Below, in pieces: positions 14,142-21,469 of a DNA stretch of 24,000 bases. The notes under the pieces were generated by a model that saw only the letters and a program-made list of their open reading frames with translations, did not search any database and was not told where the DNA came from. Made by a program: the position numbers and the translations under genes. How positions within the stretch are numbered: position 1 is the first letter of the stretch; each line of letters begins with the position of its first letter. The stretch is from Lachnospiraceae bacterium UBA1760 (GTDB lineage Bacteria; Bacillota; Clostridia; Lachnospirales; Lachnospiraceae): NCBI GenBank assembly GCA_002314775.1, contig DCHE01000072.1, forward strand, positions 6,150 to 30,149, written 5' to 3'.

Positions 14142-17100
14142 GTGAGTTCGGGACTTAGCATGAGCAGTGTTAATAAAATAAAAGAGTTGACAGAAGCACG
14201 CGACTACGATGTTGCAGTGGAGATTCTGGATTCTCAGGATAAGGATGCTCTTACAAAATCCTTGAATCCTCAGTTCTATAGAACTTGTGGAGAGGCTTAT
14301 GAGAATACCGGCAGGTATCTTGAGGCTAGAGATATGTATCTTAGAGCCCACACTTTAGCACCAGAGTCATCAAGAATAATTTGGACAATTATAGTATTTT
14401 ATCTTAAGCGAGGTTTTTTTGAACTAGCAGAGACTTACTATAAACAATATACTTTTATTATGAAGAACTCTGAGCTTGACCTTAAGAAGATTGATTATGT
14501 AATGAACAAGGCTAAGAAGGTTAAGGCGGAGGAACTGGTTGATTATCTTTATCCATATTATCTTGATAACATGGATGAGGAGTGGAGCTATGAGCTTTTT
14601 CTTGTTGCATCACTTGCAGAGAGAAGGGACATCACAGATGTCCTTTATCAGGATTATGTAGCAACCTTCAGAAAGGGTAGATATATTTCTAAGCTTGAGG
14701 CAATAAGGGAAAAAGAGATTGCAGTAAAACCAGAATTCAGAACCTTTGCAAAAGAACAGACAGAAGATGATGATCCAGCAGAGGATGAAGTGAGAAGACT
14801 TGAAAAGGAACAGCTTGAGAAGGACTACTTTAGGATGTATCCGAAGGATCCGGAAATTCTTGTTATGGTTGATGACCATGACAGCCTGTCCCAGAGTACT
14901 TTGAACAGAATTATTAAAAAGAATAAAAGGGCAGAAGAAAAAGCTGCCAGGGAAGCTGCAGCGGAGGCTGAGCTTGAAAAGCTTAAGCTTGAGGAAGCAG
15001 CTGAGAAAGAGGAAGCTTCTAAGGATGAGGATAATAAAGAATCCGATAAGAGTGAAGCTGAGGAAGCAAATACCGAAGAAGCAAAAACTGATAAATCTGA
15101 GACTGCTGAGACTGTAGAGACTGCAGAGACTACTGAGACTGCTGATACTGCTGATAAGATAGGGGATGCTGAAGAGAATAAAGAGGATAAGGCTGAAGGC
15201 TCCAAAGAGGCTTCAGAAGCTGAAAATGCCGAAAAAGCTGAAAAATCCGATGAAGAAGATGAAGAGGAACCTGTTAAGAAACAGGAGGCACCTGTCATCT
15301 CATCTCTTAAGAGATTTATAAAGAGCTTCAAGAAAAAGAAGAAAGACATTTCTGAGGATGCAGAGGAAGCAGATTCTGAGGAGAAGTCTGAGGAAGCTAA
15401 GGCTGAGGGAGAGTCTGGAGAGACTAAATCTGAGGCAGAGGCTGAGAAAAAATCTGAAGAGACTAAGTCAGAGGAAGTTAATAGCGAGGAGAAATCTGAG
15501 GAGAAATCTGAGGAGAAATCTGAAGATGTAGCAAAGACTGAGGAAACAGCTGAGAAAGCATCTGATGTTGAAGAAGCATCTGAGGAGAAATCTGAGGCTG
15601 AAGAAACACCTGAGGCTGAAGTGATAGCTGAAGAAGCATCTGAAGAAACATCTGATATTGAGGAAGCATCTGACATTGAAGAAGCATCTGATAATGAAGA
15701 AGCATCTGAGGGAGATGCTAAGGATGATAATACATCCGAGGAAGAAGTACAGACCGAGAAAGCCGAGGAAGTAATTGGAGAAATAGCAGAAGCTGAAGAA
15801 GAAGCTGAAACTGAAGAAGAAGCAGAAGCAGTGGATGCTCCGCAAAAGGAAGCAGAAGCTGATGCAGAAACGGTTGAAGAAGCTGTGGAAGAGGCCACTC
15901 CGACAGAGGAAGAACCAGAGGCAGAAGCCGAGGAGAAGCCAGTGGCAGAAGCTGAAGAAGAACCAAAGGCAGACGAGGATGTCGAGGAAACAGTAGAAAA
16001 GCCTTCTAAAGAGGCTACAAATATTAAGGCTTACGATTATGTGTCATATGACTTTGATGATGGATTCGCACCTGAGTCAGAGACAATATCTGGATTAGAT
16101 GGAGATATGGATGACGAGTACGAGGATCCATTTGCATATCTGGATGAATTGAGACATAAGAGAAGAATAGAGACAGTTCTTCAGGAGGAGATGGACGAGC
16201 AGTATTACGATGAGGAAGATGATTACTCAGAGTATACTGAGACAGAAATCTCAGAGGAAACTGATTATGAAACTGAGTCAGAGGCTGAGGAAGCTGAGAC
16301 AGTTGAAGAGATAGCTGTTGAAATAGTTGCTGACGATGCTGAGACTGAGGAAACAGTTGAAGAAGAAACAGTTGCAGAAGAAACAGTAACAGAAGAGCCT
16401 GCTATTGAAGAAGAGGTTGAAGAGGTAGCTGTTGAAGAAGTAGCTGTTGAAGAAACATCAGCTGAGGAAGCTGAGGCTGAGGAAATTGAGGCTGAAGAAA
16501 TTGAGACTGAAGCAGAGACTGAGACATTTGCAGAGACAGAGGAAGCTGAGCCGGTTGAGGAACCAGCTACTGAAGAGGTAGAAGCAGAGGAAACTGAGAC
16601 TGTGGTTGAAGAGACTGAAGCAGAGGAAACTGAGACTGTGGTTGAAGAGACTGAAGCAGAGGCTGAGACATTTGCAGAGACAGAGGAAGCCGAGCCAGAT
16701 GAGGAGCCAGCTACTGAAGAAACAGAGGCTCATGAAACTGAGACAGAGGTTGAAGAGACTGAAGCAGAGGCAGAGACATTTGCAGAGACAGAGGAAGCCG
16801 AGTCGGTTGAGGAATCAGCTACTGAAGATGAAGAAGTTGAAGTTGAAGAAACTGAGACAACGGTTGAAGAAACTGAAGCAGAGACTGAGGCATTTGCAGA
16901 GACAGAAGAAACTGAGACATCAGTTGAAGAGGTTGAAGCAGAGGCTGAGACATTTGCAGAACCAGAGGCTGAAGCTGAGGTTGAGGCAGAGGTTAAAGAA
17001 GAAGTTAGCGATGAGATTTCAGAGAATGAGACAGTCGCTGATATAGATGAAAAGGATGAAATGCCTGTTCAGAAAGAAGAAAACAGAATATCTGGATTGA

Positions 17101-17330
17101 TTGACAACTTCAGTGCACAGTATGGAGTTGAGGTTAAGAAAGCAAAACTAGATTATCCAGAGTTCAAGACATCTCTTTTCCCAGAGGTTACACCAAAGTC
17201 AGGTGAGGTTAAGAACACATTTGACGATATTGTAAAGAAAAATAAGGAAAAGCAAGATGAGCGAATCCTGCAGGAGGAAAGAATGCAGCGAGAAGCAGAA
17301 GAGTTACTTAAATCATTAGGTCTCATTTGA
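14142..17330 (+). CDS. TPR protein with a very long acidic Glu-rich repeat region
   Basis: About 1062 residues. Residues ~5-105 are helical with TPR-like pairs, including PQFYRTCGEAYENTGRYLEA, which usually bind protein partners. Residues ~110-270 form further helices. From ~270 to ~975 the chain is dominated by Glu with Ala, Thr, Ser and Val, interrupted by a basic patch (KRFIKSFKKKKK) near residue 395 and a less repetitive stretch around residues 625-690 (YDYVSYDFDDGFAPESE onward). The last ~75 residues (NRISGLIDNFSAQYGVEV onward) look folded or helical and conserved-like. No signal peptide or membrane segment. The frame is open from GTG 14133, but GTG 14142 is preferred because AGAGGTG sits 6 nt upstream of it. 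The next gene follows after 65 nt without a terminator. Family unknown; a scaffold role is inferred. Confidence 0.75.
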   Translation: MSSGLSMSSVNKIKELTEARDYDVAVEILDSQDKDALTKSLNPQFYRTCGEAYENTGRYLEARDMYLRAHTLAPESSRIIWTIIVFYLKRGFFELAETYYKQYTFIMKNSELDLKKIDYVMNKAKKVKAEELVDYLYPYYLDNMDEEWSYELFLVASLAERRDITDVLYQDYVATFRKGRYISKLEAIREKEIAVKPEFRTFAKEQTEDDDPAEDEVRRLEKEQLEKDYFRMYPKDPEILVMVDDHDSLSQSTLNRIIKKNKRAEEKAAREAAAEAELEKLKLEEAAEKEEASKDEDNKESDKSEAEEANTEEAKTDKSETAETVETAETTETADTADKIGDAEENKEDKAEGSKEASEAENAEKAEKSDEEDEEEPVKKQEAPVISSLKRFIKSFKKKKKDISEDAEEADSEEKSEEAKAEGESGETKSEAEAEKKSEETKSEEVNSEEKSEEKSEEKSEDVAKTEETAEKASDVEEASEEKSEAEETPEAEVIAEEASEETSDIEEASDIEEASDNEEASEGDAKDDNTSEEEVQTEKAEEVIGEIAEAEEEAETEEEAEAVDAPQKEAEADAETVEEAVEEATPTEEEPEAEAEEKPVAEAEEEPKADEDVEETVEKPSKEATNIKAYDYVSYDFDDGFAPESETISGLDGDMDDEYEDPFAYLDELRHKRRIETVLQEEMDEQYYDEEDDYSEYTETEISEETDYETESEAEEAETVEEIAVEIVADDAETEETVEEETVAEETVTEEPAIEEEVEEVAVEEVAVEETSAEEAEAEEIEAEEIETEAETETFAETEEAEPVEEPATEEVEAEETETVVEETEAEETETVVEETEAEAETFAETEEAEPDEEPATEETEAHETETEVEETEAEAETFAETEEAESVEESATEDEEVEVEETETTVEETEAETEAFAETEETETSVEEVEAEAETFAEPEAEAEVEAEVKEEVSDEISENETVADIDEKDEMPVQKEENRISGLIDNFSAQYGVEVKKAKLDYPEFKTSLFPEVTPKSGEVKNTFDDIVKKNKEKQDERILQEERMQREAEELLKSLGLI
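16581..16652 (+). repeat. Perfect 36-bp tandem duplication in the Glu-rich region
   Basis: Two identical 36-nt units (16581-16616 and 16617-16652) start GAAGCAGAGGAAACTGAGAC. A third copy begins at 16653 but diverges after 10 nt. The unit is in frame and encodes 12 residues. It lies within a larger imperfect series marked by five TFAETE-like blocks at 16524, 16668, 16776, 16890 and 16950. The identity suggests recent expansion. Confidence 0.85.
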
Positions 17331-17395
17331 CCATAGATGATAAAGCCTGTTAGGGGTAGGGAAACGAAGTAAATGACATAAGGAGGTAGCTTAAG

Positions 17396-18352
17396 GTGGC
17401 TGTTGATCAGAGAGAAGCACTTATTGCAGCGGTTAGAGCACAGGTTGAAAAAGAACGTGCAGAGAAGGCTGCAAAATTAAAAAAAGAGCAGAATGCTATG
17501 AAATTCTCTAATAAAGCTAAGACTGAAGAAGAGGGAAAGGATAGCAAGCCAAAATATAAGACTCTGTCAGCTGAAGATCTTGCAAAGATCGAAGAGAAGA
17601 AGATGAGGAAGAAGGCTGAGGCAATGGGAATCTCTTATGAGGAGATGATTGCTGAGGAAAACTTAGGACCTGATATTGCTGAGGTTGCCAGAGAGGTTGA
17701 AGAAACCAAGGAAGAGAAGACAGTAGCTGAGGAGAAAAAGGAAGAGAGCGCAGTTGGAGGACTTGGAGCTGCACCATCAGGTGGCGGTCTTGGAAGTGTA
17801 CCTACAGGCGGTCTTGGCGGTGGCCTTGGAGGAAGTACTGCAGGAGGACTTGGTGGAAGCTCTGACAAGAAGGGTGGCCTTGGGCTTAATCTTGATCCTG
17901 TTAAGGTTGATACATCATCAGAGGATAAGGTTAAAGTTATCCAGGGAAAGAATCAGTCATTCTCATCAGATGGTACTAAGACAATCAATGGAGGAAACTC
18001 TAAGTGGGTTTCTGGTACAGATAATAAGAAGACAAAGGGTAAGGATGCTAAGAAGGCAGATGAGTTAGATAGCATTTTACCACAGAACCGTACAACTCCT
18101 ACAAATGATGTGAAGAGTATGTATGATATTGATGATGAAGAGGATATCTTCAATTCACAGATCATGGATCTTCCTGAGGTTGAGGATGACGGTGCTGCTA
18201 AGCGTGCTGAAGAGGAAGCTAAGAAGAAGGCAGACGAAGAGGCTAAGAAGAAGGCCGAGGCTGAAGCTAAGAAGAAGGCTGAAGCAGAGGCTAAGAAGAA
18301 GGCTGAGGTAGAGGCTAAGAAGAAGGCTGAGGAAGCTAAGAGAGAAGGCTGA
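17396..18352 (+). CDS. 5' part of a Lys/Glu/Ala-rich long-helix protein (frameshifted)
   Basis: Starts at GTG 17396 with AAGGAGGT at 17380-17387. The 318 residues consist of a charged helical N-terminus (~1-118), a Gly-rich segment with GLGG repeats (~119-165), a flexible Ser/Lys region, an acidic stretch (DIDDEEDIFNSQIMDLPE) and the beginning of a Lys/Glu/Ala helix. The frame then ends at TGA 18350-18352. The same amino-acid pattern continues without a break in the +1 frame from 18345 to 20348, so this is almost certainly the front of one gene of about 984 residues. The shift lies at or near AGAGAGA (18339-18345): one more AG would restore the frame. No homologous family recognised; TolA-like hits would reflect composition only. 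No membrane segment is visible, unlike TolA. Confidence 0.75.
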   Translation: MAVDQREALIAAVRAQVEKERAEKAAKLKKEQNAMKFSNKAKTEEEGKDSKPKYKTLSAEDLAKIEEKKMRKKAEAMGISYEEMIAEENLGPDIAEVAREVEETKEEKTVAEEKKEESAVGGLGAAPSGGGLGSVPTGGLGGGLGGSTAGGLGGSSDKKGGLGLNLDPVKVDTSSEDKVKVIQGKNQSFSSDGTKTINGGNSKWVSGTDNKKTKGKDAKKADELDSILPQNRTTPTNDVKSMYDIDDEEDIFNSQIMDLPEVEDDGAAKRAEEEAKKKADEEAKKKAEAEAKKKAEAEAKKKAEVEAKKKAEEAKREG

Positions 18353-19600
18353 AGAGGCTAAGAAGAAGGAAGAAGCACGTAAGAAGGCTGTTGCTGAGGC
18401 TGAGAAGAAGAAGGTCGAGATAGAGAAGCGTAAGGCTGAGGAGGCTGCAAAGCGTAAGGCAGAGGAAGAGGCTAAACGTAAGGCTCTTGAAGAGGAGCGT
18501 AAGAAGGCAGCAGAGGAAGCTCGTAAGGCAGCAGAGGAAGAGGCACGTAAGAAGGCTAAGGATGCAGCTCTTAAGGAAGCTGAAGAGGCTCGTAAGGCAG
18601 CAGAGGAAGCAGCTAAGATTATTGAGGAAGCTCGTAAGGCAGAGGAAGAGGCTAAGCGTCTCGAAGAAGAAGAGGCTAAGCGTGCAAAGGAAGAGGCTGA
18701 GAAGAAGGCTAAGATAGAGGCAGAGCGTAAGGCAGCAGAGGAAGCTCGTAAGAAGCAGGCTGAGGAAGCAGCAGCTAAGAAGGCAGCAGAGGAAGCAGCA
18801 AAGAAGGCCGAAGAAGAGGCTCGTAAGGCAGCAGAGGAAGCAGCAAAGAAGGCAGCAGAGGAAGCAGCAAAGAAGGCTGAAGAAGAGGCTCGTAAGGCAG
18901 CAGAGGAAGCAGCTAAGAAGAAGGCCGAGGAAGACGCTAAGCGTGCTGAGGAAGAAGCAAAGCGTAAGGCTGAGGAAGAGGCTAGACTCAAGAAAGCTGA
19001 AGAAGAAAGAAAGGCAGCTGAAGAAGCAGCAAAGAAGAAGGCAGAAGAGGCACGTAAGAAGGCTGAAGAACTTGCAAAGATGATGGAAGAGGTTCGTAAG
19101 GCTGAGGAAGAGGCTCTCAAGATGGCCGAGGACGCAAGAAAGGCAGAAGAGGAAGCTAAGAAACAGGCTGAGGAAGAAGCTAAGAAGCGTGCAGACGAGG
19201 AAGCAAAGCGTAAGGCAGAGGAAGTTGCCAAGAAGATGGCAGAGGAAGCTGAAGCTAAGAAGAAGATAGAAGAAGCTAAGAAGAAGGCAGCAGAAGAGGC
19301 AGCTAAGAAGGCAGAAGAGGAAGCTCGTAAGAAGGCTGAGGAAGAAGCTAAGAAGAAGGCAGCAGAAGAGGCAGCTAAGAAGGCAGCAGAAGAGGCTAAG
19401 CTTAAGGAACTTGAGGATGCTAAGGCAGCAGCACTTGAAGCAGCTAAGATAAAGGCAGCAGAGGAAGAGAGACTTAAGGCAGCAGAGGAAGCCAGAAAGA
19501 GAGCAGAGGAAGCTCGTAAGAAGGCTGAGGAGGCCATGAAGGTTCTCGAGAATGCCAAGAAGATGGAAGAGGAAGCAAAGCGTAAGGCTGAGGAAGCTGA
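18190..19600 (+). repeat. Low-complexity Lys/Glu/Ala coding repeat
   Basis: About 1.4 kb is built from GCT/GCA, GAG/GAA, AAG and CGT codons in short motifs such as KKAEEEARKAAEEAAKK. It should form one uninterrupted charged helix or coiled coil. It spans the frameshift near 18340. The minus strand of this stretch is open by composition and gives a false Ser/Ala-rich frame. Confidence 0.85.
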
Positions 19601-20348
19601 GAACATTAAGCTTGATTTAACCAAGATGTCTGACAATGGAAAGCTTCCACTTGCAGCATACTATCTTGAGAAGTATCTTGAGGTACCAAAGGCTTCTGAT
19701 CAGATTGTTAATTCATTTTCAGCAGTTTCAAAGAATCCAGAGAAGTCAAGAAATATCGTTATTCTCGGACAGCATGGATTTGGTTCAACAACAGTTGGTG
19801 ATGACTTTGCAAGAAGCTTTTATGATATGGGAATTTGTTCAGCAAAGACAATTGCCAAGATTAAGGCGCAGGCTTTAAACAAGCTTACAAGTGCAAAGTT
19901 AAATGATGCAATGGCTAAGCTTAAGGGTGGATGTATTGTTATCGAGAACGCAGGTCTCATTGTTCCTGAGAAGCTCGAGGAGTTAGTTAAGCTTTCAAAG
20001 AAGGATGCAAATGATTTCGTTATCATCCTTACTGGAGAAATTGACAACATTACAAGACTATTTACAAGCTGCAAGTCAGTTGTACCTGAGTTTAATCATC
20101 TTATTCAGCTTGACAAGGTTAATTCAGATGATATGCTTTCAATCGCTAAGGGATATATCAAGCAGAGAGGCTTCAAGTCATACGAAGAAGTTGATGGCAA
20201 GATTAAGAATATGCTTCTTGCGATGGAGACAGGAAATATCGACAGATTAATCAAGGCTATGGACGACGCTATCATTAAGTGTGAAAATAGAGAAAAGTCA
20301 GATGGAACTACTAATTTAAGAGTTCTTCTTGCTGAAGATTTCAGATAA
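18345..20348 (+). pseudogene. 3' part of the long-helix protein, with a degenerate AAA+-like domain
   Basis: Continues the gene begun at 17396, in the +1 frame. This frame is open from 18312 to the stop at 20348 and has no well-placed start or ribosome site of its own; the first ATG is at 19080, inside the repeat. Up to ~19600 it encodes the charged helix. The last ~230 residues resemble an AAA+ domain of the CbbX/SpoVK type: RNIVILGQHGFGSTT is at the Walker A position (19767-19793) with the Lys replaced by Ser. GGCIVIENAG is at Walker B (19926-19952) with Asp-Glu replaced by Glu-Asn. The strand VIILTGEIDN and a helical lid follow, and no arginine finger is evident. It is probably unable to hydrolyse ATP. 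The shift may be a real mutation, phase variation or a sequence error. A strong terminator follows. Confidence 0.65.
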
Positions 20349-20363
20349 TTATGTTGAAAAAAG

Positions 20364-20415
20364 TAGTGTCAATGCGTATAATCTACATGATACGCATTGG
20401 CGCTATTTTTCTTTT
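20364..20415 (+). terminator. Intrinsic terminator after the long-helix/AAA-like gene
   Basis: A 16-bp stem, TAGTGTCAATGCGTAT (20364-20379) with ATACGCATTGGCGCTA (20390-20405), has two G-T pairs and a 10-nt loop. It is followed by TTTTTCTTTT. It separates the Glu-rich/long-helix block from mreB. Confidence 0.95.
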
Positions 20416-20470
20416 TGGAATATCCTGTAGTGCTGATATTTGGATGAGAATTTTAATTTCGGAGGAAATT

Positions 20471-21469
20471 ATGTACCGTATAGATATTGGTATCGACCTA
20501 GGTACCGCAAATGTCAAGGTTTATATGAGAGACAAGGGGATTGTTATCACACAGCCATCGGTGGTTGCATATGATACAAAAACAAAAACTATTGTCGCAG
20601 TTGGTTCAAAGGCAAAAAAGATGCTCGGAAAAACTCCGGAGCATATCGAGGTTGTCAAGCCACTTAAGCATGGAGTTGTATCAAATTACACCCTGACAGA
20701 GAGAATGATTAAAGCATTTGTAAAGAATGCTATGCAAAAGAGGAAGATTTGGGGCAGACCCAATATTTGCGTTTGTGTACCAAGCCGAATTACTGAGGTT
20801 GAGAAGAAGGCAGTAGAGGATGCTGTATTAAGAACGGGTGCCAGAGAGATATTCGTACTTGAGTCTGCTGTTGCTGCCGCTCTTGGTGCAAAACTGGATA
20901 TTATGGAGACCTACGGACATATGGTAATAGATATCGGAGCAGGTACTACCGATATCGCTGTACTGTCGGCTGGTGGAATTGCTGAAGGTAATAGCCTTAA
21001 GGTTGCCGGCGATGACTATACTGAGGCACTTATCAAGTATGTCAGGAGGCATCATAACGTGCTTTTGGGCGAGCTTTCTGCAGAGGAAGTAAAGTGTGAG
21101 ATTGGCTCAGTCTGTAAGAGAAAGAAAGAGATGAGCTATGTCGTAAAAGGAAAGAATATGGTGAGCGGGCTTCCCGTAAAGGTAGAGCTTGGCTCAGAGG
21201 AAATAAGAGAAGCATTTAAGGATGTTACCGAGCAGATTTTGAATGCCATTTGTGCGGTGATAGAGAATGCTCCACCAGAGCTTATCGCTGATGTTTCCAG
21301 AGAGGGAATAGTCCTTTCGGGAGGTGGAAGCCTTATGTATGGAATTGATCATCTTATTCAGGAAAAGACGGGAATCAAGGTGATCAAGGCAGATAAACCA
21401 TTTGATACTGTTGCAAATGGAGCAGGTACTGCGTCTGAATATATTAGAGAGCAGGAAGAGTTGATATGA
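20471..21469 (+). CDS. mreB: MreB/Mbl-family bacterial actin
   Basis: A 332-residue actin-fold ATPase that forms membrane-associated filaments guiding wall synthesis and cell shape. The nucleotide-binding motifs are visible: phosphate 1, IDIGIDLGTANVKVY at the N-terminus; the ESAVAAALGAKLD helix; phosphate 2, MVIDIGAGTTDIAVLSAGG; and the adenosine motif GIVLSGGGSLMYGIDHL. The usual EP(M/L)AAAIG reads ESAVAAALG and GGGTTD reads GAGTTD, so it is a somewhat divergent paralogue. Neither mreC nor mreD follows, which suits an Mbl/MreBH-type second copy. ATG 20471 is chosen because GGAGG lies at 20461-20465; the frame stays open further upstream, but that stretch overlaps the terminator. The stop overlaps the next start (ATGA). 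Confidence 0.93.
   Translation: MYRIDIGIDLGTANVKVYMRDKGIVITQPSVVAYDTKTKTIVAVGSKAKKMLGKTPEHIEVVKPLKHGVVSNYTLTERMIKAFVKNAMQKRKIWGRPNICVCVPSRITEVEKKAVEDAVLRTGAREIFVLESAVAAALGAKLDIMETYGHMVIDIGAGTTDIAVLSAGGIAEGNSLKVAGDDYTEALIKYVRRHHNVLLGELSAEEVKCEIGSVCKRKKEMSYVVKGKNMVSGLPVKVELGSEEIREAFKDVTEQILNAICAVIENAPPELIADVSREGIVLSGGGSLMYGIDHLIQEKTGIKVIKADKPFDTVANGAGTASEYIREQEELI

Noticed and set aside
14825..15898. A 357-residue Ser-rich open frame on the minus strand
   Set aside because: A compositional shadow of the Glu/Ser-rich repeats of the plus-strand TPR protein.
15480..16960. CRISPR array or intergenic tandem repeat
   Set aside because: The repeats are in-frame, of variable spacing and inside one long coding sequence.
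18312..18352. Classical -1 programmed frameshift
   Set aside because: The continuing frame is +1 relative to the upstream frame, so a -1 slippery heptamer would not join the two parts.
18155..19636. A 493-residue Ser/Ala-rich open frame on the minus strand
   Set aside because: It is the reverse complement of the GCT/GAG/AAG repeat, open only because of composition; it has no ribosome site and no recognisable domain, while the plus-strand frame ends in an AAA+-like domain.
17396..20348. Identification as a TolA cell-envelope protein
   Set aside because: Similarity would rest on Lys/Glu/Ala composition only; there is no N-terminal membrane helix and the C-terminus is AAA+-like.
20351..20470. 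N-terminal extension of MreB by 40 residues
   Set aside because: This segment overlaps a strong terminator, and the ATG at 20471 has an ideal GGAGG site and the standard family start.
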